A DNA stretch of 64,000 nt from the NCBI RefSeq assembly GCF_003721435.2, contig NZ_CP054585.1, forward strand, positions 2,418,001-2,482,000, in the 5' to 3' direction. Below the pieces are notes generated by a model. It ran no database searches. It was not told where the DNA came from and saw only the letters and a program-made list of their open reading frames with translations. Position 1 is the first letter of the stretch; each line of letters starts with the position of its first letter. Positions 9,504-17,098 of the stretch are shown piece after piece. The DNA is from Halorubrum sp. CBA1229. GTDB lineage: Archaea; Halobacteriota; Halobacteria; Halobacteriales; Haloferacaceae. Both the position numbers and the translations under genes were made by a program.

Positions 9504-10700
9504 TCAGGGCGTCAACCGCGTGATCGAGAGCCATTCGACGTCGGCGTCGCGGACCGCGTCGTCGGCGTTTCCGAGGCCGTCACCGCCGTCGTCCCCGACC
9601 GCCGTCAGCGCGAACACCATCTCCTTGCGGACGCCGCCCGCGAGCCGCACGTCGAGCGACAGCTCGCGGGGCGAGAAGCGGTGGTCGGCGTCGACGACGC
9701 GCACGAGGTGCTCGGAGTGCGGCAGGTCCTCGACCGTCTCCACGTCGAGGTACGTCCGGAAGTCGGCGCCGAACTTGAAGCCGGTCTTCGGGACGGCGTC
9801 GGCCGCGCGGAGGCGTTTATAAACCGCGAGCCGGCGGTCGAAGCGCTCGCCCTCCACGTCGCGGCCGCGGGCGACGACCGCGGCGGCGGGGCCGTCGGGC
9901 TCCGCGGCGGGGCCGTCTCGCTCCGCGTCGGCCTCACTGGAGGCCCCGCCCGCCGTCCCGACCGACGCCGACAGCGAGAGGACCCCATCGGCCGCGAGCG
10001 ACGCGGCCTCGACGAGGGAGAGCTGGAGCGCCCCCTCGACGGCGGCCGCGCGGCCGGTGAGCGGCTGGCCGTAGAAGCCGCGCTCGTAGAGGGCCTCGGG
10101 GGCGTCCCAGACGACGACGCGGTCGGAGAGGAGCACCCCGTCGAGCCGGTCCGGGGGGTCGTAGTCGGTCGCGCCCTCGATTCGCCCCTCGGTCGCCGCG
10201 AAGTACGTGATGTCGGACTCCTCGTCGACGACCGCGAGGGTGCGCCCGGCGAGCCCGTCCGCGGGGAGCGACTCGCGCTCGCCGACGACCTGCACGGGGT
10301 ACTTCACGTCGCCCGTGTCGGGCGTCGAGCCGCGCTCGTAGGCGACGAAGTCGACCGCGTCGGCGACGCCGACGCTCCCGCCGGGCCACGGCTCGCGGGC
10401 GGGCGAGAGGTAGAAGCCACGGTCGCGGAGGTCGGAGTAGACGAGGTACCGCACCGCGAACCGGTCGGCCGCCGCCGCGCTCTCGACGAAGAACCGCTCG
10501 AAGCCGACGGGGTCGGCGTCGGGGGCGAGGGCGACGCCGGAGAGGTCGCCGCGGAAGAGGAGGTGGGCCGCCTCGACGCGCGAGAGCGCGATCTCGTTCC
10601 CGTCGAGCGGGCGCCCGTACCCCCGGGAGTCGTAGAAGCGCTGGCGGGCGTCGCCGGCGACGCGGACCGCGTCGCCGCGCAGGTGCCCTGTCGGTTGCAT
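9504..10700 (-). CDS. endA: tRNA-intron splicing endonuclease
   Basis: The 398-residue protein cuts introns out of pre-tRNAs at the bulge-helix-bulge motif. Two tandem endonuclease repeats are visible. The first carries a pseudo-active site (YLVYSDLRDRGFYL); the second has the catalytic region with VYKRLR, KTGFKFGADFRTYL and HSEHLVRVVD, supplying the expected Tyr, His and Lys residues. The two-repeat architecture is the homodimeric archaeal type. It starts 81 bases from structured repeat A, which separates it from the divergent CDC48-like gene. Confidence 0.93.
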   Translation of the reverse strand: MQPTGHLRGDAVRVAGDARQRFYDSRGYGRPLDGNEIALSRVEAAHLLFRGDLSGVALAPDADPVGFERFFVESAAAADRFAVRYLVYSDLRDRGFYLSPAREPWPGGSVGVADAVDFVAYERGSTPDTGDVKYPVQVVGERESLPADGLAGRTLAVVDEESDITYFAATEGRIEGATDYDPPDRLDGVLLSDRVVVWDAPEALYERGFYGQPLTGRAAAVEGALQLSLVEAASLAADGVLSLSASVGTAGGASSEADAERDGPAAEPDGPAAAVVARGRDVEGERFDRRLAVYKRLRAADAVPKTGFKFGADFRTYLDVETVEDLPHSEHLVRVVDADHRFSPRELSLDVRLAGGVRKEMVFALTAVGDDGGDGLGNADDAVRDADVEWLSITRLTP

Positions 10701-10780
10701 ACTCCAAGGCGGGCCCGGGCGGGGTAAGGGGGTTGCGGTCGGTACTCGTGCGATTCCGGAGCCTCTGGTCGGGAGAGCAA

Positions 10781-11296
10781 TATTTTATAAGTGAATCTGG
10801 ATGTTGCGGTCGAGTATTTATAAACGATCGACGACGCTGCGACGAACGGCTTCAGAACCCCAGCCGCTCGCTTATAAATAGCTGCCGGTGATGCGGGGAA
10901 CACCTCCAAAGCCCCAGCCGCGAGGGCGGCGCACACTCGCTGCGCTCCTCGGTCGCACACTCGCTGCGCTCCTCGGTCGCTCACTCCGTTCGCTCCCTGC
11001 GGTGTCGCCGGCGGCTTCGCCGCCGGCTGCCCGTGGCGCGTAGCGCCACGCTGCTTACGTCGTCTGCGCCGCCCTCGCGGCTGCCCCTTTGAGTCCCCAC
11101 CCACCGCACAGCACCGCAGCCTCACACCTCCCCAGCCTCGTCGCCGGACTACGTCCGGCTGCAAGCGAGAGCTTCGCTCTCGCCCTGTCAGTCGCCTCCG
11201 CTTCGCTCCGGCGACTGACTCCCTCGCGCGTGCGACTCGCGGCCCTAGGGGCCGCTCGCCGGCACGCGCCACCGCGGCCGTTATTTATAAACAATC
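10781..11296 (+). repeat. Structured intergenic element, copy A
   Basis: This is the first of three related noncoding elements. It opens with three TATA-like boxes (10781 TATTTTATAA, 10815 TATTTATAAAC, 10872 TTATAAATA) and ends with TATTTATAAAC at 11282-11292. The signature CACCTCCAAAGCCCCAG (10901-10917) leads into a perfect 18-base stem, 10916-10933 with 11065-11082. Inside the loop are a 24-base tandem duplication (10930-10977) and hairpins GCCGGCGGC/GCCGCCGGC (11007-11027) and GTGGCGC/GCGCCAC. After the stem come TGCCCCTTTGAGTCC (11082-11096) and CACCTCCCCAGCCTCGTCG (11125-11143), both shared with copies B and C, then three more hairpins. Long Arg-rich frames here are artefacts of GC-rich palindromes. 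It lies between divergent endA and the CDC48-like gene. Confidence 0.85.
10916..11082 (+). repeat. Long paired stem of copy A (18-base arms)
   Basis: The left arm AGCCGCGAGGGCGGCGCA (10916-10933) is the exact reverse complement of 11065-11082. The equivalent arm in copy B has several substitutions and one extra base, yet is again perfectly paired, so the pairing rather than the sequence is kept. Confidence 0.88.
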
Positions 11297-11395
11297 GTCG
11301 CTATCGCTCCGACCGTTTGTACCACATCCACGCTCATGAATCGGCTCCCGACGGCGCCGGACAAGGGTAAAGGGTCATCGGCGAGAACGATGGGT

Positions 11396-13672
11396 ATGAA
11401 CGACACCGCAGGCCTCCGGCTCACGGTGCGTGCCGCCGAGAAGCGGGACGCGGGCCGGGGGATCGCCAGGCTCCCCGAATCCGCCCGGAAGCGGCTCGGC
11501 CTCCTCAGCGGCGACACCGTCGAGGTCCGCGGCGAGCGCGCCGCCGTCGCGAAGGTGTGGCCCGGCGGCGCCGACGCGACCGACGGCTCGGTCCTCATCG
11601 ACGCCGACACCCGCGCGAACGCCGGCGTGAAGGTCGGCGACACGGTCACCGTCGCGCCCGTCACCGTCGAGGACGCCGTCCGCGTCGCGCTCGCCGCGCC
11701 CGCTCGCCTCGCCGACGTCGACGTGAGCCGGGAGGTGGTCGAGCGCGCGCTCGCCCGCGACCTCCGCGACCGCCCCGTCACCGAGGGCGAGGCGGTCCAC
11801 GTCGAGCGGCTCGGCGGGCTCCGGTTCGTCGTCGCCGAGACGGCCCCGGCGGGCACGGTCCGCGTGACGAACCGGACCGACGTGTCGGTGACGTACGGGG
11901 ACGGCGGAGGCGCCGGCGGTGAGGGCGTCAAGGGCGACGACGCGGGGAGCGACGCGGGCGCGGACGGCGCCGGTCGGGGCACGCCCGACGCGTCGGCCGG
12001 CGACCGCGCCGCTCCGACCGCGCCGCCCGGGACCGACGCCCGCCCGAAGGGCGACGGGACCGCGCCCCCGGAGGAGCACACGGCTGGCGCCACCTACGAG
12101 GACATCGGCGGGCTCGACGAGGAGCTGGAGCTGGTGCGCGAGACGATCGAGCTCCCGCTCTCCGAGCCCGAGGTGTTCACCCGGCTCGGCGTCGACCCGC
12201 CGAAGGGGGTCCTGCTCCACGGCCCGCCGGGCACCGGGAAGACGCTGATCGCCCGCGCCGTCGCCAACGAGGTGGACGCCGAGTTCATCACCGTCGACGG
12301 CCCGGAGATCATGTCGAAATATAAGGGGGAAAGCGAGGAGAAACTCCGCGAGAAGTTCAACGAAGCCCGCGAGGCCTCGCCCTCTATCATCTTCTTCGAC
12401 GAGATCGACTCGATCGCCGGCAAGCGGGACGACGGCGGCGACGTGGAGAACCGGGTCGTCGGCCAGCTGCTCTCGCTGATGGACGGGCTCGACGCCCGCG
12501 GTGACGTGATCGTCATCGGCGCGACGAACCGGGTCGACACCCTCGACCCCGCGCTCAGGCGCGGCGGGCGCTTCGACCGCGAGATCGAGATCGGCGTCCC
12601 CGGCGAGGCGGGTCGCCGCCAGATCCTCGACGTCCACACGCGTCGGATGCCCCTCGCCGACGACGTCGACCTCGACCGGATCGCGAGCCGGACGCACGGC
12701 TTCGTCGGCGCCGACATCGAGGGGCTCACGCAGGAGGCGGCGATGACGGCGCTGCGGCGCGCCCGCGAGTCCGACAGCCGGGCCCTCGACGAGGTGACCG
12801 TCTCGAAGGCCGACTTCGAGGCCGCCCACGCGAACGTCGAGCCGAGCGCGATGCGGGAGTACGTCGCCGAGCAGCCGGCCACCGACTTCACCGACGTCGG
12901 GGGGCTGCCGGAGGCCAAAGAGAAGTTAGAGCGCGCCGTCACGTGGCCGCTGACCTACGGCCCGCTGTTCGAGGCCGCCGACGCCGACCCGCCGACGGGG
13001 GTCCTGCTGCACGGTCCGCCGGGAACCGGGAAGACGCTGCTCGCGCGGGCGATCGCGGGCGAGAGCGGCGTCAACTTCATTCAGGTCGCCGGCCCGGAGC
13101 TGCTCGACCGCTACGTGGGCGAGTCGGAGAAGGCGGTCCGGGACCTGTTCGACCGCGCGCGGCAGGCGGCGCCCGCGATCGTCTTCTTCGACGAGATCGA
13201 CGCCATCGCGGCCGACCGCGACGGCGCGGGCGGGGACGGCTCGGGCGTCGGCGAGCGCGTCGTCTCTCAGCTCCTGACGGAGCTGGACCGCGCCAGCGAC
13301 AACCCGAACCTCGTCGTGCTCGCGGCGACGAACCGGCGGAACGCGCTCGACCCCGCCCTGCTCCGACCGGGTCGCTTGGAGACGCACATCGAGGTGCCCG
13401 AGCCCGACCGCGAGGCGCGCCGGAAGATCCTCGACGTCCACACCCGCGAGAAACCCCTCGTCGAGGGCGTGGACCTGGACCACCTCGCCGACGAGACGGA
13501 GGGGTACTCCGGCGCGGAGATCGCCTCGCTGTGCCGGGAGGCCGCCCTCGTCGCCATCGAGCGCGTCGCCGACGAGCACGGCGCGGCCGCGAACGACCAC
13601 GCCGACGAGATCGGCATCACGAGCGACGACTTCGCGGCCGCGCTGGAGACGGTGCGGCCGGCGACCCCCTGA
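11396..13672 (+). CDS. CDC48/VCP-family AAA ATPase (two AAA modules)
   Basis: I start this at the ATG of [10 protein letters not shown] (11396), giving 758 residues; an ATG two codons earlier and another at 11336 are alternatives. Residues 1-165 form the CDC48 N-domain (double-psi barrel: [18 protein letters not shown]). Residues 168-230 are a Gly/Asp/Ala-rich disordered linker. D1 has Walker A GPPGTGKT at 276-283 and Walker [14 protein letters not shown]2 has Walker A at about 540 and [12 protein letters not shown]. Both modules look active. Such ATPases unfold protein substrates, often feeding the proteasome. The linker is much longer than the tight connection in typical VAT proteins, suggesting a CDC48 paralogue. 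The next gene follows after three bases. Confidence 0.94.
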   Translation: MNDTAGLRLTVRAAEKRDAGRGIARLPESARKRLGLLSGDTVEVRGERAAVAKVWPGGADATDGSVLIDADTRANAGVKVGDTVTVAPVTVEDAVRVALAAPARLADVDVSREVVERALARDLRDRPVTEGEAVHVERLGGLRFVVAETAPAGTVRVTNRTDVSVTYGDGGGAGGEGVKGDDAGSDAGADGAGRGTPDASAGDRAAPTAPPGTDARPKGDGTAPPEEHTAGATYEDIGGLDEELELVRETIELPLSEPEVFTRLGVDPPKGVLLHGPPGTGKTLIARAVANEVDAEFITVDGPEIMSKYKGESEEKLREKFNEAREASPSIIFFDEIDSIAGKRDDGGDVENRVVGQLLSLMDGLDARGDVIVIGATNRVDTLDPALRRGGRFDREIEIGVPGEAGRRQILDVHTRRMPLADDVDLDRIASRTHGFVGADIEGLTQEAAMTALRRARESDSRALDEVTVSKADFEAAHANVEPSAMREYVAEQPATDFTDVGGLPEAKEKLERAVTWPLTYGPLFEAADADPPTGVLLHGPPGTGKTLLARAIAGESGVNFIQVAGPELLDRYVGESEKAVRDLFDRARQAAPAIVFFDEIDAIAADRDGAGGDGSGVGERVVSQLLTELDRASDNPNLVVLAATNRRNALDPALLRPGRLETHIEVPEPDREARRKILDVHTREKPLVEGVDLDHLADETEGYSGAEIASLCREAALVAIERVADEHGAAANDHADEIGITSDDFAAALETVRPATP

Positions 13673-13675
13673 GCG

Positions 13676-14638
13676 ATGGGCGGCGAGGGGGACCCGCGTG
13701 ACGGCGACGGGCCGCCGAGCGGGGATCGCGCTGACGCCGACACGCCCACCCTCCGCGGCCTCCTCGCCAGCGTCCGCGCGGCCGTCCGGTCGAGCCCGCC
13801 GAGGGACCTCTTCCTGATCGCCGTCCCCATCCCGGCGCTGCTCGTCGCCGTGAGCCTCACGCCGGGGACCGACGCCTGGCACCTCTCGCTCGCGACCGGC
13901 GGAGTCTTCGAGAGCCGGTGGGCGCTGTGGACCGCGTTCGCGTCGAGCTTCGTCCACGCGACCCCGGCGCACCTCCTCGACAACCTCGTCAACTACTGGC
14001 TGCTCGTCGCGGTCGCGTACCCCCTCTCGGTCGTCGCGGGCTGGCGCGACCGGCTGCTCGGCGCGACCGCGATTTACCTCGCCGTCGTCCCGCTCGCGTC
14101 GGCGTGGGCGACCATCGTCGCGCTCGGCGGGCTGACGAACGCGCCGACCGCCGGCTTCTCGGACGTGAACAGCGCGCTCCTCGGCTACCTGGTCGTCGTC
14201 TGGTTCGCCGCGCTGGCGACGGAGGCCGGGGCGGATGGAGAGCGCGGCGAGGGCAGGAACGACGGGGACGCCGAACCGACGGTCGGCGTCGACGCCCGCT
14301 GGTCGGTCGTGGCCGCGCTCGGCTCGCTCGCGCTCGCGTACCTCGCGCCGAGCGGCGTCGGCTACTTCCCGTCGCTGCCGGCGGTCGGGTCCCTGTTCGC
14401 GCTCTGCGCGGCCCTCGTCGCCGTCGGGCTCTACGCCGGCGTCGGCAGCCCGCGGGTGGTCGGGCTCGACCTGGCCCCGGAACGAGAGCTGCTGTACGTC
14501 ACCGGCGCGAGCGTCGCCGTCGCCGGGGTGATCGGGTCGCTGGTGGTCGTCCCGTTCGGCAGCAACGTGTTCGCGCACCTCGCCGGCTACGTCGTCGGCG
14601 TCGCGGTCCCGCTCGTCGGCGTCGTGCTCGACGGGTGA
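13676..14638 (+). CDS. Rhomboid-like intramembrane protein
   Basis: The 320-residue protein has at least six hydrophobic segments. The segment SSFVHATPAHLLDNLVNYW resembles the rhomboid HxxxN region of helix 2. GFSDVNSALLGY sits where rhomboids have GxSG plus the helix 4 glycines. The last helix, NVFAHLAGYVVGVAVP, matches the AHxxGxxxG pattern that carries the catalytic histidine. The exact GxSG is replaced by GFSD, so activity is uncertain although a Ser/His pair is present. The gene starts three bases after the CDC48-like ATPase, suggesting a shared mRNA and perhaps work on the same membrane substrates. Confidence 0.7.
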   Translation: MGGEGDPRDGDGPPSGDRADADTPTLRGLLASVRAAVRSSPPRDLFLIAVPIPALLVAVSLTPGTDAWHLSLATGGVFESRWALWTAFASSFVHATPAHLLDNLVNYWLLVAVAYPLSVVAGWRDRLLGATAIYLAVVPLASAWATIVALGGLTNAPTAGFSDVNSALLGYLVVVWFAALATEAGADGERGEGRNDGDAEPTVGVDARWSVVAALGSLALAYLAPSGVGYFPSLPAVGSLFALCAALVAVGLYAGVGSPRVVGLDLAPERELLYVTGASVAVAGVIGSLVVVPFGSNVFAHLAGYVVGVAVPLVGVVLDG

Positions 14639-14662
14639 GTCGCGGCGGCGTCGTCCCTCCGG

Positions 14663-15154
14663 CTACTCGTCGCCGTGACCGCGTCCCGACCCCTCCCCGT
14701 GTGCGCGCCCGTCGCTGTCGGGCGTCGCCTTCGCGACCGTGTCGGCGCCGAACTCGTCGACGGGGATCACGCTGTAGTCGACGGTGAGCGTGTCCTTCGT
14801 CGCCCGGACCTTCCCGACGAACGCCGAGATGTCCGCCAGCCGCCCCTCCAGCACGAACAGCTCCATGCAGTAGCGGGAGCCGACGTGGTTGTGGAAGTTG
14901 GAGGCGACGAGCCCCTCGTGCTCGTGTCGGAGCCGCATCATCCGCTCCTCGACGCTCGTGGTTTCGTAATCGAACAACACCGTCACCACCGCCATCAGCG
15001 CTCTGTCCTCCAGTTTCGCGTCCTCGAACTCGCCGAGGAGGTTCCGCGAGGCCTCGCGGACGACCTCGCTGCGACCGGTGTAGCCGTGCTCGTCCGCGAA
15101 GCCGTCGATCCGTTCCAGTAACTCCTCCGGCATGGAGACGCTGACGACTGTCAT
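14663..15154 (-). CDS. nikR: NikR-type nickel-responsive ribbon-helix-helix regulator
   Basis: The 163-residue protein from [13 protein letters not shown] (15154) has an N-terminal ribbon-helix-helix DNA-binding part (residues 1-45) and a C-terminal ACT-like metal domain. The nickel ligands of E. coli NikR (His76, His87, His89, Cys95) correspond to His77, His88, His90 and Cys96 here, so the site is complete. A His/Gly-rich tail ([13 protein letters not shown]) may add metal affinity. It follows padR by 25 bases on the same strand. No nickel transporter lies nearby, so the targets are elsewhere. Confidence 0.9.
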   Translation of the reverse strand: MTVVSVSMPEELLERIDGFADEHGYTGRSEVVREASRNLLGEFEDAKLEDRALMAVVTVLFDYETTSVEERMMRLRHEHEGLVASNFHNHVGSRYCMELFVLEGRLADISAFVGKVRATKDTLTVDYSVIPVDEFGADTVAKATPDSDGRAHGEGSGRGHGDE

Positions 15155-15160
15155 ATAATA

Positions 15161-15181
15161 AACCACACCGCCTGTGTTGTT
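15161..15181. promoter_or_regulatory. Imperfect inverted repeat before nikR
   Basis: AACCACAC (15161-15168) and GTGTTGTT (15174-15181) form an 8-base inverted repeat with one mismatch and a 5-base spacer, just upstream of nikR and touching the padR stop. It could be an operator for NikR or PadR. It does not match the E. coli NikR box. Confidence 0.35.
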
Positions 15182-15527
15182 AATCCTTGAGGTCCGAGCC
15201 CTCGGTCGAGGCCGAGACGTCGGTCGCCTCCGCCCCCTCAATCGATGCCGCGGCGCCGACGCGTTCGGAGAGCCACGCGTAGTGGTCGAGGAGGGCGCGC
15301 TCGCCGGCGTCGGTGAGCGCGTACACGTCGGCGATCCCCTCGGTCCGGCGGTCGAGGAACCCCGACTCGACCAGCGACCGGAGCGTCGCGTAGAAGGAGC
15401 CGGGGTCGATGCGCTCGTCGTAGTGCGACTCCAGCCGGTTTTTCAGCGACTGCGCCCGCAGCTCGCCGGCCTCGTACAGCAGCGCGCACAGGTCGCGCCG
15501 GCGACCGCTGTGGAACCACTTCGTCAT
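15180..15527 (-). CDS. PadR-family winged-helix regulator
   Basis: The 115-residue protein has the PadR winged-helix pattern: [20 protein letters not shown], then [18 protein letters not shown] and the wing [15 protein letters not shown] short acidic tail replaces the long C-terminal dimerisation helix, so it is a short-type PadR. It is transcribed ahead of nikR with a 25-base gap, which suggests a two-regulator operon. The effector is unknown. The region upstream is an AT-rich island with a palindrome, a likely place for its control site. Confidence 0.87.
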   Translation of the reverse strand: MTKWFHSGRRRDLCALLYEAGELRAQSLKNRLESHYDERIDPGSFYATLRSLVESGFLDRRTEGIADVYALTDAGERALLDHYAWLSERVGAAASIEGAEATDVSASTEGSDLKD

Positions 15528-15589
15528 GGGCCGGCTAGCGCGCGCCGACTCACGACCGTTTCGGTCGCGGACGGCCGGCCCGTCGCGGG

Positions 15590-15735
15590 GTCAGACACAG
15601 CGAAAGATCTGAAGTGGTGATTCAAACGTATTACGAGAAATACAAGACGAATACTCACTCTTGAGAAGAATACTGATAATTCTTTTTCTTATTATGCACA
15701 CTAGTGTGTATTCACGGAAGTTATTTATCAGTCGG
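15590..15735. other. AT-rich island between divergent genes
   Basis: About 145 bases here are roughly 65% AT, in a window near 70% GC. It contains A- and T-rich runs and the 12-base palindrome noted separately. A minus-strand frame of 64 codons crosses it (15591-15785), but its composition and lack of family features make it unconvincing. The island is probably the joint promoter region of padR (leftward) and the small zinc-finger gene (rightward), or a remnant of foreign DNA. Confidence 0.6.
15697..15708. promoter_or_regulatory. 12-base perfect palindrome CACACTAGTGTG
   Basis: CACACTAGTGTG lies in the AT-rich divergent region, about 170 bases upstream of padR and 48 bases before the zinc-finger gene. 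A TTATTTATCA box follows at 15721-15730, some 26 bases before that gene's ATG, so the palindrome sits just upstream of a core promoter. Candidate operator. Confidence 0.5.
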
Positions 15736-15755
15736 CGGTGGTCTGTCGATAGACG

Positions 15756-15884
15756 ATGTCCCTCGAACGCCTGATCTGTCGCCACCAGTACGAGCGCCGA
15801 GCGGTGGTTATCGACCCGGACGAGGTCGTGGAGTCGTGCACGAAGTGCGGGAAGGAACGCATTCGGCGGGACACCGGCGTCTGA
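15756..15884 (+). CDS. Tiny HVO-style zinc-finger protein (42 residues)
   Basis: ATG at 15756 opens a 42-residue frame with Cys8-x-Cys/His spacing CRHQY (Cys8, His10) and a C-terminal CTKCG (Cys28, Cys31). Together these can form one zinc site. A TTATTTATCA promoter box lies about 26-35 bases upstream, fitting a leaderless start. Zinc-finger micro-proteins of under 60 residues are common in haloarchaea. The function is unknown. Confidence 0.75.
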   Translation: MSLERLICRHQYERRAVVIDPDEVVESCTKCGKERIRRDTGV

Positions 15885-15908
15885 GTCGGCGCTCGACCGT
15901 GGCGTCGC

Positions 15909-16562
15909 TCACGTCGGGTCGACCAGCTCGTCGAGCCGGTCGACGCGCCGGTCGCCGAGCACGCACCGCCCGCGGTCCTCGTGGCCGACCCGCTCGACGT
16001 GGACCGCGTCGAGTCCGGCGTTCCACGCCGCGCCCACGTCGCTCTCGCCGTCGCCGGCGTAGTAGCCGCGGTCCGCCCGCGGGTCGACGCCGAGCTCGCG
16101 CATCGCCAGCTCGATCGGCCCGGGGTCCGGCTTCCACCCCGTCTCGTCGGTACAGCAGATCACCGCGTCGAACCGCCCGTCGAGGGCCACGCGGTCGAGG
16201 ACGGGCTCGGCGAGGAACCGCTGGCAGTGGGTGACGAGGCCGGTCGGTCCGCCGGCCTCGTCGACGCGGTCGAGCAGTCGGGCGGCGTCGTCGTGGAGGT
16301 ACGTCGCCTCCGCGCGGGCGACGGGGTCTTCGACCGCGTGGAACGCCGGCCAGAAGGCCTCCGGGTCGACGCCGATCTCGCGGAGGGTGTCCCCGCGGGG
16401 ACCGCCCAGCCCGTGCCAGAGGACGTGCGCCTCCCGGTCGGAGAAGCGCCGTCCGAGCCGGTCGCCGACGCGGTCGAACACCGCGCGGGTGTACGACCAC
16501 TCCGCGTCGACGAGGGTGCCGTCGAGGTCGAACAGGTGGAAGTCGTAGTCGGCGACGGCCAT
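15909..16562 (-). CDS. HAD-superfamily phosphatase
   Basis: The 217-residue protein shows all HAD motifs: FDLDGTLVD near the N-terminus (nucleophile Asp and acid/base Asp), GLVTH as motif II, the Lys of GWKPDPGP as motif III, and YYAGDGESDV as motif IV. The small helical cap and length are those of phosphoglycolate-phosphatase/beta-phosphoglucomutase-like enzymes. The substrate cannot be read from sequence. It starts at MAVADYDFH (16562), with a CTTATAAA box 23-30 bases upstream. Confidence 0.9.
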   Translation of the reverse strand: MAVADYDFHLFDLDGTLVDAEWSYTRAVFDRVGDRLGRRFSDREAHVLWHGLGGPRGDTLREIGVDPEAFWPAFHAVEDPVARAEATYLHDDAARLLDRVDEAGGPTGLVTHCQRFLAEPVLDRVALDGRFDAVICCTDETGWKPDPGPIELAMRELGVDPRADRGYYAGDGESDVGAAWNAGLDAVHVERVGHEDRGRCVLGDRRVDRLDELVDPT

Positions 16563-16584
16563 GGACGCTGCAGTAGGCCCTCAA

Positions 16585-16612
16585 TTTATAAGTGCGTTGT
16601 GAACTTTATAAG
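16585..16612 (-). promoter_or_regulatory. Two TATA-type boxes upstream of the HAD gene
   Basis: TTTATAAG occurs at 16585-16592 and 16605-16612. Read on the minus strand, the nearer copy (CTTATAAA) is 23-30 bases from the HAD gene ATG, as expected for a leaderless haloarchaeal promoter. The same box is iterated in repeats A and B. Confidence 0.6.
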
Positions 16613-16665
16613 ACATTCTCGGCTCGTGAGGGGGTCCCGTCGCGCGTGAGCCCCGTCGAACGGGC

Positions 16666-17034
16666 TCACTCCTCTCGGACGTGGACCGACGACCCGAGGT
16701 ACTTGCGAAGGACCTCGTCGACGGAATCGGCGTTGAACCGGCCGAGGTCCTCGGCGATCGCCGCGCGCAACGCGTCGAGGTACTCGCGGTCGGTCCGGAG
16801 CTCCCGGAACTCGACATCGACGACCTCGACGCCGAGGCGGTCGCTCGCGAGGGTCCGGAACGACGGTTCGTCGCCGATCTCGCCGCGCCAGAGCCGGTCG
16901 CGGAAGAACAGCCAGCCGTCGGTGCCCGGGTCGCTCGCGGGGACTTCCATCGTCGTCTCGAACCGCTCGGGATCGACCGTCGCCCCGTCCGGATCGAGTC
17001 GGAACGCGACGGCGAAGACGTAGGCGGCGTCCAT
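16666..17034 (-). CDS. LWR-salt-like protein
   Basis: The 122-residue protein contains FFRDRLWRGEIGDE, matching the motif that gives the haloarchaeal LWR-salt proteins their name. These are small soluble proteins usually encoded next to cis-prenyl transferase, exactly as here. The gene is divergent from uppS, with a 64-base shared promoter region. There is no signal peptide or membrane segment; the protein is acidic with a Tyr/Leu-rich C-terminal helix. Function unknown; the conserved pairing suggests a link to isoprenoid carrier metabolism. Confidence 0.75.
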   Translation of the reverse strand: MDAAYVFAVAFRLDPDGATVDPERFETTMEVPASDPGTDGWLFFRDRLWRGEIGDEPSFRTLASDRLGVEVVDVEFRELRTDREYLDALRAAIAEDLGRFNADSVDEVLRKYLGSSVHVREE

Positions 17035-17098
17035 CGGTCGCGATCTGCGGGAGCGGAGGGTAAAAGTACATATCCCTCCGTCGTGTCGGTCCCGATGT

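Noticed and set aside
10304-11272. Minus-strand 322-codon frame running from repeat A into endA
   Set aside because: It reads palindromes as Arg-rich sequence and then runs through endA in another frame. The similar frames in copy B share only the repeat-derived start.
10781-11296. CRISPR array
   Set aside because: The repeats are palindromic blocks without regular repeat-spacer spacing, and no cas gene is in the window.
15591-15785. A 64-codon minus-strand frame in the AT-rich island
   Set aside because: No family signal; it crosses the likely promoter region and has codon use unlike the genome.
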